Shown here piece after piece: positions 1-8,768 of a stretch of DNA of 64,000 bases. The notes under the pieces were generated by a model. The model was not told the DNA's origin. It searched no databases and saw only the letters and a program-made list of their open reading frames with translations. The position numbers and the translations under genes were made by a program. This DNA comes from 66-474 sp044464225 (GTDB lineage: Bacteria; Pseudomonadota; Gammaproteobacteria; Xanthomonadales; Rhodanobacteraceae): the NCBI GenBank assembly GCA_044464225.1, contig JBIQLN010000005.1, positions 1 to 64,000 on the forward strand, in the 5' to 3' direction. Every line of letters starts with the position of its first letter. Within the stretch, counting starts at the first letter, position 1.

Positions 1-248
1 TGTGGGACGACTACCGCAACCAGCTCGAATCGGCGTTCGCCGACATCGCCAACGTGGGCGGCAAGAGTGCCGGCGCCGTGACCGCCGCGCTGTTTCTGTC
101 GCGATTCACCGAAGGCACGCGCTGGGCGCATCTCGATGTGGCGGGTACCGCATGGGTACCGGGCCGCAAGGGTTACGCGACGGGCCGGCCCGTACCGTTG
201 CTCGTGCAGTGGCTGATCGACTGCGCCGGCGCGTCGCCATCGGAGTAG
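1..248 (+). CDS. pepA: Leucyl aminopeptidase, C-terminal end (partial)
   Basis: This is the last 81 codons of an M17 cytosolic aminopeptidase, read from base 3; the rest lies upstream of the window. M17 enzymes are hexameric metalloenzymes that remove N-terminal residues from peptides. The visible piece matches the end of the catalytic domain: the NVGGKSAGAVTAA stretch, the FLSRF motif, the WAHLDVAGTAW block and the closing ATGRPVPLL segment before a short hydrophobic helix and the TAG stop. All of these are family landmarks. In many relatives pepA is followed by holC and valS, but here the next gene is a sensor kinase on the opposite strand and valS is about 28 kb away. Confidence 0.93.
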   Translation, partial: WDDYRNQLESAFADIANVGGKSAGAVTAALFLSRFTEGTRWAHLDVAGTAWVPGRKGYATGRPVPLLVQWLIDCAGASPSE

Positions 249-264
249 CACGGGCTGTTCGCCC

Positions 265-278
265 TCCCGCCGGCGGGA
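265..278. terminator. Short GC palindrome between convergent genes
   Basis: TCCCGCCGGCGGGA is a perfect 14-base palindrome in the 39-bp gap between the stops of pepA and the sensor kinase. It could end transcription from both sides, but there is no T-tract on either strand, so the call is weak. Confidence 0.25.
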
Positions 279-287
279 AGGCTGTCG

Positions 288-3200
288 TCACGCCGGCACG
301 CGCATTGCGCGTTCGAGGGTTTCGCGCAAGTCCTCGGGCAAGACCGGCTTGCGCAGGAACGCGTTCATGCCTGCGGCGAGCGCACGTTGCTCCTCGTCGC
401 CGTGCGCGCTGGCCGTGAGCGCCACGATCGGGGTGGTGACGCCGCGCTGCCTCAGTATTCTCGTCAGCTCGCAGCCATCCATGCCGGGCAGGTCGAAATC
501 GCACACCACCAGGTCGAAGCCGCCGTCGGCGTCGAGTTCCGCCAGCGCCGCCAGTGCCTGCGGCGCCAGCGTCACCGCATAACCGAAGGTCTCGATCAAG
601 CCCGCGATGGCCTGTCCGGCGACGGGATCATCCTCGACCAGCAGCACGCGCGACAGCGTGGCGCCGGGTGCCGCCGGTGAATCTGCCGACGTCGGCCCGG
701 GGTGCTGCGCGGGCTCCCTTGCGGCTACCGGCAGCGCCACCCCGGCGAGCGGAAGCTGCACGCTGAAGGTGCTGCCGCGTCCCGGCACCGACTGCACGCC
801 GATGCGGCCACCCATCAGGTTCACCAGTTCGCGGCTGATCGCCAGCCCCAGTCCGCTCCCGGGCTGCAGCCGTCCGTGGTCGGCTTGTTCGAAACGCTGG
901 AAGATCCGCGCGCATTCCTCGGCGGTCATCCCGGGGCCGTTGTCGATCACGTGATAGGCGATGCCGTCGCCGTCGCGGTCCAGTTTCAGCGTGATGCCGC
1001 CGTGGGTGGTGAACTTCAGGGCGTTGTGGGTGAGGTTGAACAGGATCTGCTGCACGCGCAGCGCATCGCCGCGCACCGCGCGCGGTACGTCGTCCGCGAC
1101 CACGACATCGATCACCAGATTCTTCTGCGCGGCGAGGCCGGCGTCGGCGTTCGCGATTTCGCGCAGGATCGCCGCGGGATCGAATGGCGCGAGGTTGAGT
1201 TCCAGCCGGCCGGCCTCGATGCGCGCCACATCGAGCGCATCGTTGACGTGTCGGAGCAGCAGCGTGCCGGAGCGCCGGATGGCGGAGGCGTATTGATGCT
1301 GGCGATCGTTGAGTTGCGTCTTCAGCAGCAGCTCGGTCATGCCCAGCACGCCGGTCAGTGGCGTGCGGATTTCGTGCGCCATGTTGGCGAGGAATCGGGA
1401 TTTCGCCGCGTTGGCTTGCTCGGCGATGTGCTGGCGTTCCTCGCTGAGCGCGAGCCGATGCTGTTGCTGCAGCCGCCGCCGCAATGCCCACGCCGCCCAC
1501 ACCAGCAAGGCGGCAACCGCCGCCACGTACGCCGCCCACGCCCATGGCGTGTTCCACGGCGCCGCCGAGACGCGCAGCGAGAAAGCCGCCAGCGGCGCAC
1601 TCCATGGCCCGTCACCGGTGCGACCGCTCACCAGCAGGCGGTAGCTCCCGGGTTCCAGCACCGAGAATTCCCGCACGTTGCGATTGCCGGTTTCGATCCA
1701 GCCCGGATCGAATCCCTGCAGGCGGAACCGGTACTGGTTGCGTACCGGATCGACGAACGAAAGGACCTGCGCGGTGACGGTGAGTTCGCGATCGCGCCAG
1801 TCCAGGTCGATGGGCTTGCCGGGGTCGAGGTTCACCAGCTTGTCGTTGCGGCGCACGTTCACCGATTCCAGCGCGACCTTCGGCGTGGCGAGCAGCCATG
1901 GCAGTTCGCGGGTGCGGATGCCGATCACGCCAGCGAGGCTGCCGGCAAAGAGTTGCCCGTGCCCGGTGGCGAGCAAGGCGTCGCCGGTGAAGTCGGTGGT
2001 CGCCAATCCCTCGGCCGTGGCGAACGCGTGCAGTTGCTGGTTGCGCGGATCGAATACCAGCAGGTTGCGTGTGCCGAGCGCGAACACGCGCCCCTGTTCA
2101 CCGACCTGCAGCCCCAGCACGTTGTTGTCGGGCCAGCCCTGCGCGGCGCCGATGGTGGCGAGAAGCGTTGCACGGCCCTGCTGGTCGATGCGGTAGTGCT
2201 GCAGTCTGGCCGCGCGGGCGATCCACAAGCCGTCCTTGCGTCCGAACGCGAAGGCGTGGATGTCGCTGCGCGCGATACCCGGCACGAATGCGAAGGCGCG
2301 CGTGCCGGGCGCGAGGCGCGCGATCCCCGCGTGGGTCGCGATCCAGATCGAGCCGTCCGTGGCCTCGCGCAACTGCACGATTTCCCGGGCGCCCTCTTCG
2401 GCGCTCGGTGGCGACAGCGACTGGATCGCGAAGGTCTGCGGGTCGACGCGGAACACGCCCGTGCCGACGCCGGCCACGTAGATGGTCCCGTCGCGCGCGG
2501 CCAGCAGTCGCCACACGCCGTGTTTCAGGGATGGGTCGCCGGCCGCGATCGCCTGCAGGCGCTTGCCGTCCCACGCGAAGCAGCCCTTGTGGCTGCCGAT
2601 CCACAAGCGTCCCGATGCGTCTTCCGCGAGCGCGGAAATCGACATTCGATCCAGGCCGGGAATCGCGACGTGCCGAACCTTGCCGCTGACCGGATCGACG
2701 CGGTCGAGCATGCCCGCGCCGCCCACCCACAACGTGTCATCGTGCGCCAGCGCCAGCGCGCGAACCCGATTCCGCGCGAGGCTGTCCGCGTCGCCGGGAA
2801 TCTGCCGGTACATGCTGAATGCGCGCCACTGCGGCGGCAGGTAGGCGAGCCCACCATCCACCATCGCCACCCACAGGCCGCCTTCGTGATCGCGGAACAG
2901 GCCATCGGGAAGATGCCCGGGCAGGCTGCCGGCCACGCCGGGCGTCGGTTGTTCGAAGCGGGTCGTGCCGTCGGCGGCGATGCGGGTGAGCCCGCCCCGT
3001 TCGGCAATCCACACGCTGCCGTCGTCGTCGCGCAAGCTGGCCAGCGCTTCGCGCGGGGCGCCGATCCGCCGTGCCTTGCCGCTTCGGTCGACATGGAACA
3101 GCCCGGCACTGGTCGAAGCATCGATGCCGTCGGCGGCGGCACGCAATTGCCACACGATCGGCGGGCTTCCGCCGGCGGCGAGTGCAAGGTGATGGACGCG

Positions 3201-3827
3201 GCCCTGCCCATCCATCCGGTCGAGTCCGGCATCGGTGCCGATCCACATGCCGCCGTCTTCGGCCGGTGCCAGCGCGGTGACGTTGTCGGAGGCGATGCTG
3301 GCGCCATTGCCCTTCTCGTGGCGCCAGTGCGTGAAGCCCCTGCCGTCCGGTTGCAACTTGTTCAGGCCGCCGGCATAGGCACCCACCCAGACCGCCCCCG
3401 CCTTGTCCTCGGCGATGGCCATTACGTCATTGGCCGAGAGGCTGTCGGGCCGCCCGGGTTCGTGCATCCAGTGGCGGAAGCCGTGGGTCGCGGGCTCGTA
3501 ACGGTTGAGGCCGGTACCTTCACCACCCACCCATACCCGACCGGCGCGATCGACCATCACGGCCGATACATCGTTGGCCGGCAGCGATTCGGGCCGCGCC
3601 GGATAGTGGCGGAATACCTTGAATTCGTGGCTGTCGTAACGCACCAGCCCGGCGTGGGTGCCGATCCACAGGTAGCCGGCCTCGTCCTGTGCAACCGCGT
3701 ACACCTCGGTCGAGGGCAGGCCGTTGGCCACGCCATAGCTGCGGAAAATGGGCGTGGGTGGCGCGTTCGCCGCATCGGGCGTCGCAGCGCTCGCCAGCGC
3801 ACCGGCCAGAAGCAATGCACAGAGCAT
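288..3827 (-). CDS. Hybrid sensor histidine kinase with beta-propeller sensor
   Basis: A 1179-residue membrane hybrid kinase. After an N-terminal signal (LCALLLAGALASA) come many two-component-regulator propeller repeats of the type LWIGT-AGLVRYD and VWVGGEGTGLNRYEP, then a Y_Y_Y domain (NQYRFRLQGFDPGW), one transmembrane helix near residues 762-782, a HisKA domain with phospho-acceptor His818 in MAHEIRTPLTG, an HATPase domain (DNGPGM, GSGLGLAIS) and a receiver domain with phospho-acceptor Asp1110 in CDFDLPGMDG. It is known that such periplasmic propellers sense ligands, often sugars. There is no DNA-binding domain after the receiver, so an Hpt protein or separate regulator must act downstream. 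The start at 3827 has a GGGGAAA Shine-Dalgarno; an in-frame ATG at 3890 would add 21 residues. It diverges from the YceI operon. Confidence 0.9.
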   Translation of the reverse strand: MLCALLLAGALASAATPDAANAPPTPIFRSYGVANGLPSTEVYAVAQDEAGYLWIGTHAGLVRYDSHEFKVFRHYPARPESLPANDVSAVMVDRAGRVWVGGEGTGLNRYEPATHGFRHWMHEPGRPDSLSANDVMAIAEDKAGAVWVGAYAGGLNKLQPDGRGFTHWRHEKGNGASIASDNVTALAPAEDGGMWIGTDAGLDRMDGQGRVHHLALAAGGSPPIVWQLRAAADGIDASTSAGLFHVDRSGKARRIGAPREALASLRDDDGSVWIAERGGLTRIAADGTTRFEQPTPGVAGSLPGHLPDGLFRDHEGGLWVAMVDGGLAYLPPQWRAFSMYRQIPGDADSLARNRVRALALAHDDTLWVGGAGMLDRVDPVSGKVRHVAIPGLDRMSISALAEDASGRLWIGSHKGCFAWDGKRLQAIAAGDPSLKHGVWRLLAARDGTIYVAGVGTGVFRVDPQTFAIQSLSPPSAEEGAREIVQLREATDGSIWIATHAGIARLAPGTRAFAFVPGIARSDIHAFAFGRKDGLWIARAARLQHYRIDQQGRATLLATIGAAQGWPDNNVLGLQVGEQGRVFALGTRNLLVFDPRNQQLHAFATAEGLATTDFTGDALLATGHGQLFAGSLAGVIGIRTRELPWLLATPKVALESVNVRRNDKLVNLDPGKPIDLDWRDRELTVTAQVLSFVDPVRNQYRFRLQGFDPGWIETGNRNVREFSVLEPGSYRLLVSGRTGDGPWSAPLAAFSLRVSAAPWNTPWAWAAYVAAVAALLVWAAWALRRRLQQQHRLALSEERQHIAEQANAAKSRFLANMAHEIRTPLTGVLGMTELLLKTQLNDRQHQYASAIRRSGTLLLRHVNDALDVARIEAGRLELNLAPFDPAAILREIANADAGLAAQKNLVIDVVVADDVPRAVRGDALRVQQILFNLTHNALKFTTHGGITLKLDRDGDGIAYHVIDNGPGMTAEECARIFQRFEQADHGRLQPGSGLGLAISRELVNLMGGRIGVQSVPGRGSTFSVQLPLAGVALPVAAREPAQHPGPTSADSPAAPGATLSRVLLVEDDPVAGQAIAGLIETFGYAVTLAPQALAALAELDADGGFDLVVCDFDLPGMDGCELTRILRQRGVTTPIVALTASAHGDEEQRALAAGMNAFLRKPVLPEDLRETLERAMRVPA

Positions 3828-3892
3828 GTCGCGTTTCCCCCGCGGACCGGTCCGTGATGATGCCGCAAAAGCGGCGACGGTGCGCGTCATGG

Positions 3893-3917
3893 CACACAGG
3901 TGTCCCCGGTCTGTGTG
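3893..3917. promoter_or_regulatory. Perfect inverted repeat in the kinase/YceI divergent promoter region
   Basis: CACACAG, an 11-base spacer, then CTGTGTG: a perfect 7-bp dyad lying between the starts of the divergent sensor kinase and YceI operon. Its position and symmetry suit binding by a dimeric regulator controlling one or both directions. The function is inferred from layout only. Confidence 0.4.
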
Positions 3918-3929
3918 AAGATAACCGCG

Positions 3930-4583
3930 ATGCCGGTCCCGACGCCCATGCCACGTTCGCTCGCCATGCTTGCCGCCGCGGCGCTGTTTTTCGCCGGCGC
4001 GGTCCACGCGCATCCGCTCGACTATCGCATCGACACCGTGCACTCGCAGGTGCTGTTCAGCGCCGATCACGACGGTTATTCGAATCCGGTGGGGCGGCTG
4101 GCAATCGCGCGCGGGTGGTTGCGTTTCGATCCGGATGACTGGACCGCATCGAAGGTCGTGGCCGACATCGATCTGGCCTCCGCCGACCTCGGCGACAAGG
4201 GCTGGAACACCGCGGTGACCGGACGCAATTTCCTGGATGCCGCACAATTCCCGGTTGCGCATTTCGAAAGCGACAGCGTCGTGAAAACCGGCGAGGGCAC
4301 CGGCGTGCTCGAAGGCCGGCTCACGCTGCGGGACGTGACACTGCCGGTGAAGGTCGACTTTACGGTCAACCGCGTGGGCATGACCCTGTTCGGCTTCGAA
4401 ACCATCGCGGGCTTTTCCGGGCACGCCACGCTGGACCGCACGAAGTTCGGCATGACGGCCTTCCGGAAGGCCGTCGGCACGCAGGTGACGATCCGGCTCG
4501 AAATCGAAGCCAAGCTCGATCGCAGCGCGGAAGCCGATTACCTGCAGGCCGCGGAGAAGGCGCATGCCGCTGCGCAGCACTGA
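3930..4583 (+). CDS. YceI-family periplasmic protein
   Basis: A 217-residue secreted protein with a signal peptide (LAMLAAAALFFAGAVHA) and a YceI-like lipocalin-fold domain. The landmarks are the opening YRIDTVHSQVLFS strand, the TGRNFLDAAQFPVAHF segment, the GRLTLRDVTLPVKVDF segment and the TKFGMTAF loop. The family binds isoprenoid chains such as polyprenyl quinones in its beta-barrel. It is the first gene of a three-gene unit with cytochrome b561 and a second YceI paralogue, which suggests a role in periplasmic quinone or redox chemistry. The next gene starts inside its last codons (20-bp overlap), a sign of translational coupling. An in-frame ATG at 3948 is an alternative start. Confidence 0.88.
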   Translation: MPVPTPMPRSLAMLAAAALFFAGAVHAHPLDYRIDTVHSQVLFSADHDGYSNPVGRLAIARGWLRFDPDDWTASKVVADIDLASADLGDKGWNTAVTGRNFLDAAQFPVAHFESDSVVKTGEGTGVLEGRLTLRDVTLPVKVDFTVNRVGMTLFGFETIAGFSGHATLDRTKFGMTAFRKAVGTQVTIRLEIEAKLDRSAEADYLQAAEKAHAAAQH

Positions 4584-5136
4584 GCGGGACTGGGGCGCGC
4601 TGGTGCGCGCGTTCCATTGGTTGATCGCGGTGTTGATCGTCGCGCAGGGCGTGATCGGGTTGTCGATGGTGCAGATGGGGCTGACGCCCGCGAAGGTGCG
4701 GGTGTTCGCGCTGCACAAGTCCATCGGAATGACGATCTTCGCGCTGGTGCTGCTGCGCATCGCGTGGCGGCTCACCGAAAGGCGGCCCGCCGATCCGCCC
4801 GGGATGCCGCGCTGGCAGCGACGGGCGGCGCACGCGCTGCACCTCGCGTTGTACGTGTTGATCCTCGCGATTCCGTTGAGCGGGTGGTGGTTCAATTCAA
4901 CGGCCAACGCGCCGCTGGTGTGGTTCGGCTGGTTCGACATTCCCGGCCTGACCGGCGGCTACGATCCGGTATGGAAACCGCGCGCCCTGCTGTTGCACCA
5001 GACGTTGTTCTGGATACTGGTCGCGTTGCTGGTCGGGCATGTCGGTGCGGCGTTGTGGCATCACTTCCGGGAACGCGACGATGTCCTGCGGCGCATGACC
5101 GTAGGAGCGCGAAAGCAGAACGGAGAAATTCGATGA
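4564..5136 (+). CDS. Cytochrome b561
   Basis: A 190-residue inner-membrane dihaem cytochrome b with four hydrophobic helices. Candidate haem ligands visible are His18 (AFHWLI), His51 (ALHKSIG) and histidines in the later helices (LLLHQTLFW, VGHVGAALWHHF). The family moves electrons between quinol and periplasmic acceptors and is described for E. coli as a superoxide:ubiquinone oxidoreductase. The gene is sandwiched with overlaps between two YceI genes, an arrangement common in proteobacteria. The partnership with a quinone-binding YceI protein is inferred from that context. Confidence 0.9.
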   Translation: MPLRSTERDWGALVRAFHWLIAVLIVAQGVIGLSMVQMGLTPAKVRVFALHKSIGMTIFALVLLRIAWRLTERRPADPPGMPRWQRRAAHALHLALYVLILAIPLSGWWFNSTANAPLVWFGWFDIPGLTGGYDPVWKPRALLLHQTLFWILVALLVGHVGAALWHHFRERDDVLRRMTVGARKQNGEIR

Positions 5137-5699
5137 TGAAACGCCTCGGTGGATTGTGCATCGCGATGCTGCTCGGGCTGGCCGCACCCGCGCTCGCGCA
5201 GACGTGGCAGGTCGATGCCGCCCACAGCACGCTCACCTTCACCAACACCTATCAGAACGTCGAGTACACGGGGCAATTCCGGCGCTTCGACGCGGACATC
5301 GCCTACGATCCCGACGATCTCGCCCATGCGAAATTCGACGTGAGCGTCGACATCACAAGCCTCGATACCCGCAACAGCGAACGCGACCACACCGCGCTGG
5401 GCGTCGAATTTTTCGATGCCGCGAAATTCCCGAAGGCGCATTTCGTCACTACCGCATTCCGCAAGGGCGCCGACGGCAAGGTGGTGGCCGATGGCGTGCT
5501 CACGCTGCGCGGCGTCAGCAAACCGGTCGAGCTGACCGTGGATTTTGCGCCACGCGGCGACACCGCCACCCTGGATGTCACCGCGCCGCTGAAGCGGCTC
5601 GATTTCGGCATCGGCGGCGGGCAGTGGGCCGATCCGTCGATGATCGGCAACGGTGTCACCGTGCGCGGTCACCTCCTGTTGCGCAAAGCCAGCCGGTAG
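5133..5699 (+). CDS. YceI-family periplasmic protein (second copy)
   Basis: A 188-residue YceI protein with a clear signal peptide (LCIAMLLGLAAPALA) followed by QTWQVDAAHSTLTFT, the EFFDAAKFPKAHF motif, the GVLTLRGVSKPVELTVDF segment and the closing GGQWADPSMIGNGV strand. The tandem ATGATG at its start overlaps the cytochrome b561 stop by 4 bp, and a GGAGA Shine-Dalgarno sits 7 bases upstream. It is clearly diverged from the first YceI protein of the operon, so the two copies may bind different ligands; that is inference. Confidence 0.9.
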   Translation: MMKRLGGLCIAMLLGLAAPALAQTWQVDAAHSTLTFTNTYQNVEYTGQFRRFDADIAYDPDDLAHAKFDVSVDITSLDTRNSERDHTALGVEFFDAAKFPKAHFVTTAFRKGADGKVVADGVLTLRGVSKPVELTVDFAPRGDTATLDVTAPLKRLDFGIGGGQWADPSMIGNGVTVRGHLLLRKASR

Positions 5700-5762
5700 G
5701 GGCTCTCCGTCGCCATCGCGCCGTGGCGCGGCGTCGCGGTCGAAGATTCAGCGTGCCACGCC

Positions 5763-5785
5763 TATAGTGAAGGCTCCACCTTCAC
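5763..5785 (+). promoter_or_regulatory. Candidate mscS promoter with hairpin at the transcript start
   Basis: TATAGT at 5763-5768 is a good -10 hexamer 29 bases before the mscS ATG, with a poor TCGAAG at -35 spacing. A perfect 7-bp hairpin, GTGAAGG then 5 bases then CCTTCAC (5767-5785), overlaps the expected start site. It could be an operator or a 5' mRNA stem. Confidence 0.4.
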
Positions 5786-5797
5786 GGAAGAACGGTG

Positions 5798-6931
5798 ATG
5801 GATTTCATCCATGACATCTTCGCGCAGCCGTGGGCGCGGATCGCACTGGTGTTGGTCGCGGCGCTGGTCGCCGCGATCGTGATCTTCAACGTGCTTCGCT
5901 TCGCGGCCCGGCGCGTGCTTCGCCCCGACGCCGTGCTGGCGATCGTGCTGCAGCGCTGCGAGCGGCCCTTCGAGACCGTGCTGCCGCTGCTGGCGCTTCA
6001 ATTTGCGCTGATGAGCGCCAGCCTCGGCTTGCCGCAGACGGTCTGGTTCGAGGCGCTGCATCACGGGGTGACGGTCGCGGTCTACGTTGCGCTGACGTGG
6101 CTCGCGATACGCGCCGTATCGGGACTCGAGCAGGCGATCAACCTGCGCCACCCCGTGAACGTCGAAGACAATTTGCGCGCGCGCCAGGTGCAGACGCAGG
6201 CGAAGGTGCTGTCGCGCTCTGCCATGTTCCTGATCGGGGTGCTGGGCGCCGCGCTCATCCTGATGACGTTTCCCAAAGTACAGGCGTTCGGCGCCAGCAT
6301 CCTGGCTTCCGCGGGCGTCGCCGGGCTCGTGATCGGACTCGCAGCACGGCCCGTGCTCGGGAATCTGCTGGCGGGGCTGCAGATCGCGCTGGCGCAACCG
6401 ATCCGGCTGGACGACGTGCTGATCATCCAGAACGAATGGGGACGCGTCGAGGAAATCACGGGCACCTTCGTGGTCCTGAAGATCTGGGACGAGCGGCGGC
6501 TGGTGATTCCGCTGCAATGGTTCATCGAGAATCCCTTCCAGAACTGGACGCGCACGAGTTCGCAGATACTCGGCACCGTGTTCCTGTACGTGGACTATGG
6601 CTTGCCGGTGGCGCCGCTTCGCGCCGAACTCGATCGCCTGGTACACGGCGCGCCGGAGTGGGACAAGCGCGTGTTCGTGCTGCAGGTGACCGACGCCGAC
6701 GCGCGCACGATGCAACTGCGCATCCTGGTCAGCAGCAGGAATTCCGGTCTGAATTTCGACTTGCGCTGCCGGGTACGCGAGGGAATGATCGACTTCCTGC
6801 AGCGCAATTATCCGCAGCACCTGCCGCGGCTTCGCGTGGACATGGGCCCGTGCGACGAACCTACCGGCGAGCCCGTGCACGTCGAGCAACCGCTCGGCGG
6901 CGGCGGATCGCCTTCACCCGAACCCGAATGA
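5798..6931 (+). CDS. Mechanosensitive ion channel, MscS family
   Basis: A 377-residue inner-membrane channel of small-conductance mechanosensitive type, which opens under membrane tension to release solutes during hypo-osmotic shock. The N-terminal half holds several hydrophobic helices. The pore-lining helix is the Gly/Ala-rich stretch FGASILASAGVAGLVIG, followed by the MscS beta domain (PIRLDDVLIIQNEWGRVEEIT) and the VIPLQWFIENPFQNWTR signature. The C-terminus ends in a Gly/Ser/Pro-rich tail. ATG 5798 is chosen because GGAAG lies 8 bases upstream; GTG 5795 is in frame. Confidence 0.92.
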   Translation: MDFIHDIFAQPWARIALVLVAALVAAIVIFNVLRFAARRVLRPDAVLAIVLQRCERPFETVLPLLALQFALMSASLGLPQTVWFEALHHGVTVAVYVALTWLAIRAVSGLEQAINLRHPVNVEDNLRARQVQTQAKVLSRSAMFLIGVLGAALILMTFPKVQAFGASILASAGVAGLVIGLAARPVLGNLLAGLQIALAQPIRLDDVLIIQNEWGRVEEITGTFVVLKIWDERRLVIPLQWFIENPFQNWTRTSSQILGTVFLYVDYGLPVAPLRAELDRLVHGAPEWDKRVFVLQVTDADARTMQLRILVSSRNSGLNFDLRCRVREGMIDFLQRNYPQHLPRLRVDMGPCDEPTGEPVHVEQPLGGGGSPSPEPE

Positions 6932-6986
6932 GGAAGCGCCATTCGGCGTGCATCATTCCGGACGCGCAGCGGGGTCCGGCATGGGT

Positions 6987-7223
6987 TTATCTTTCGGTGG
7001 TGCCCAGGAACGCCTGCAGCGCCGCGATGTCGAACGGCCAGCCGAGTTCGCGGCCGGACGCTTCCTCGCGCAGCACCGGCACGCGTACGCCGTAACGCGC
7101 CTCGAGTTGCGCGTCCCCATCGATCCACACGCTTTCGAAATCCGGCACGCGCACGCGTGCCAGCAATGCGACGGCGTCGTCGCACAGCTTGCAATCGTCA
7201 CGCTGGTAGAGCGTCAGGCGCAT
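6987..7223 (-). CDS. Glutaredoxin-like (DUF836) thiol protein
   Basis: A 78-residue protein with a thioredoxin-type fold opening LTLYQRDDC. The redox motif is Cys11-Lys-Leu-Cys14, and the cis-proline segment is VRVPVLRE. Small proteins of this family resemble NrdH and YbbN-like glutaredoxins and are thought to shuttle disulfides in the cytoplasm; substrates are unknown. It faces mscS convergently and starts only 140 bp from sdaA, so the two divergent genes share a promoter region. Confidence 0.85.
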   Translation of the reverse strand: MRLTLYQRDDCKLCDDAVALLARVRVPDFESVWIDGDAQLEARYGVRVPVLREEASGRELGWPFDIAALQAFLGTTER

Positions 7224-7259
7224 GGCGTATCAAGGCGGGGACCAAGTTCGGCGAACGCG

Positions 7260-7265
7260 TACAAT
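7260..7265 (+). promoter_or_regulatory. Candidate -10 box for sdaA
   Basis: TACAAT lies 98 bases upstream of the sdaA ATG in the sdaA/glutaredoxin divergent gap. No convincing -35 box is seen at the right distance. Confidence 0.3.
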
Positions 7266-7363
7266 AGCGCCGATCAGGCTGCAGTATCTGCAGACGGCTG
7301 CGTCGAGCGGCATCGCTTGCGATGTCCGCTCGAACGCAGCCGCTTCATACGGTACGAACGACC

Positions 7364-8746
7364 ATGGCCGTAAGCGTTTTCGACATCTTCAAGATCGGCA
7401 TCGGACCGTCGTCTTCGCACACGATCGGACCGATGCGTGCCGCCGCGCGTTTCGTGGAGCGCTGGCTCGTCGAAACGGGCGACCTCGATCGCGTCGCGCG
7501 CGTGCAGGTGGAGTTGTACGGCTCGCTCGCGGCGACCGGCCGCGGCCACGGCACCGACAAGGCGGTGATCTGCGGGCTGGAAGGCAACTGGCCGGACCGG
7601 ATCGATCCGGATTCGATTCCACCGTTGCTTGAGCGGGTGCTTGGTGCCCAGCGCGTCCGCCTGCACGGCGCGCGCGAAATCGCGTTCGACGAGAAGACCG
7701 ATCTCGTCTGGAACAAGCGCCAGAAATTGCCGTACCACGTCAACGGCATGCGCTACACGGCGTTCGATGCAACGGGTGGGGTGATCGTCACCCGTGATTA
7801 CTACTCGGTGGGCGGCGGTTTCGTGGTCAACGCCGACGAGGCCGCGGCCGATCGCATCGTCGCCGACACCACGCCGCTGCCGTTCGCGTTCCATTCCGGC
7901 GATGAACTGATGGCGCTGTGCGAGCAACACGGCATGACCATCGCGCAGTTGATGCTGGAAAACGAGAAAGTCTGGCGCAGCGAATCGGAAGTGCGCGCAG
8001 GCCTGCTGGCCATCTGGAAGGCGATGCAGGATTGCGTCGCGCGCGGCTTGCGCTCGCCCGGCGAGTTGCCGGGCAGCCTGCACGTGAAGCGCCGGGCGCC
8101 GGCGATGTATGCGGAACTGCGTGACCGCCCGGAAGCATCGCTTAAGGACCCGCTGACGATCCTGGATTGGGTGAACCTGTACGCGCTCGCGGTCAACGAG
8201 GAAAACGCCGCCGGCGGGCGCGTCGTCACGGCCCCCACCAATGGCGCGGCCGGCATCGTGCCGGCGGTGCTGCACTACTACGATCGTTTTTGTCCGAAGT
8301 CGACCGAGCAGGGCGTAATCGATTTTCTCCTGACCGCCGGTGCAATCGGCATCCTCTACAAGGAAAACGCCTCCATCAGCGGGGCGGAAGTCGGCTGCCA
8401 GGGCGAAGTCGGCGTGGCCTGTTCGATGGCCGCCGGCGCGCTCACCGCCGCGCTCGGCGGCAGCGTGCACCAGGTCGAGAACGCCGCCGAGATCGGCATG
8501 GAACACAACCTCGGCCTCACCTGCGACCCCATCGGCGGGCTTGTGCAGATTCCCTGCATCGAGCGCAACGCGATGGGTTCGGTCAAGGCCATCAACGCCC
8601 AGCGCATGGCGATGCGCAGCGACGGCAAACACCGCGTCTCGCTGGACAAGGTCATCAAGACCATGCGCGACACCGGCCGCGACATGAAGGACAAGTACAA
8701 GGAAACCAGCCGCGGCGGGCTGGCCGTGAACGTCGTCGAGTGCTGA
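7364..8746 (+). CDS. sdaA: L-serine ammonia-lyase (L-serine dehydratase)
   Basis: A 460-residue single-chain, iron-sulfur-dependent enzyme that converts L-serine to pyruvate and ammonia in the cytoplasm. The opening SVFDIFKIGIGPSSSHTIGPM is the family signature of the beta domain, and the alpha domain carries the three cysteines expected to ligate the [4Fe-4S] cluster, in EVGCQGE, LTCDPIGG and IPCIERN. The length is normal for the fused form. ATG 7364 is chosen because it places the conserved SVFD motif at the N-terminus; the upstream Shine-Dalgarno is poor. Confidence 0.96.
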   Translation: MAVSVFDIFKIGIGPSSSHTIGPMRAAARFVERWLVETGDLDRVARVQVELYGSLAATGRGHGTDKAVICGLEGNWPDRIDPDSIPPLLERVLGAQRVRLHGAREIAFDEKTDLVWNKRQKLPYHVNGMRYTAFDATGGVIVTRDYYSVGGGFVVNADEAAADRIVADTTPLPFAFHSGDELMALCEQHGMTIAQLMLENEKVWRSESEVRAGLLAIWKAMQDCVARGLRSPGELPGSLHVKRRAPAMYAELRDRPEASLKDPLTILDWVNLYALAVNEENAAGGRVVTAPTNGAAGIVPAVLHYYDRFCPKSTEQGVIDFLLTAGAIGILYKENASISGAEVGCQGEVGVACSMAAGALTAALGGSVHQVENAAEIGMEHNLGLTCDPIGGLVQIPCIERNAMGSVKAINAQRMAMRSDGKHRVSLDKVIKTMRDTGRDMKDKYKETSRGGLAVNVVEC

Positions 8747-8768
8747 TGGTCGGCTGACGCTTCGGCGC

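Noticed and set aside
702..3857. Long plus-strand open frame of about 1050 codons
   Set aside because: It is antisense to the hybrid kinase, whose domains are unmistakable; the translation is low-complexity Arg/His/Gln/Ala as expected from the opposite strand of GC-rich coding DNA.
3828..4940. N-terminal extension of the kinase frame to 4940
   Set aside because: It would run antisense through the YceI and cytochrome b561 genes and bury the signal peptide; real starts are at 3827 or 3890.
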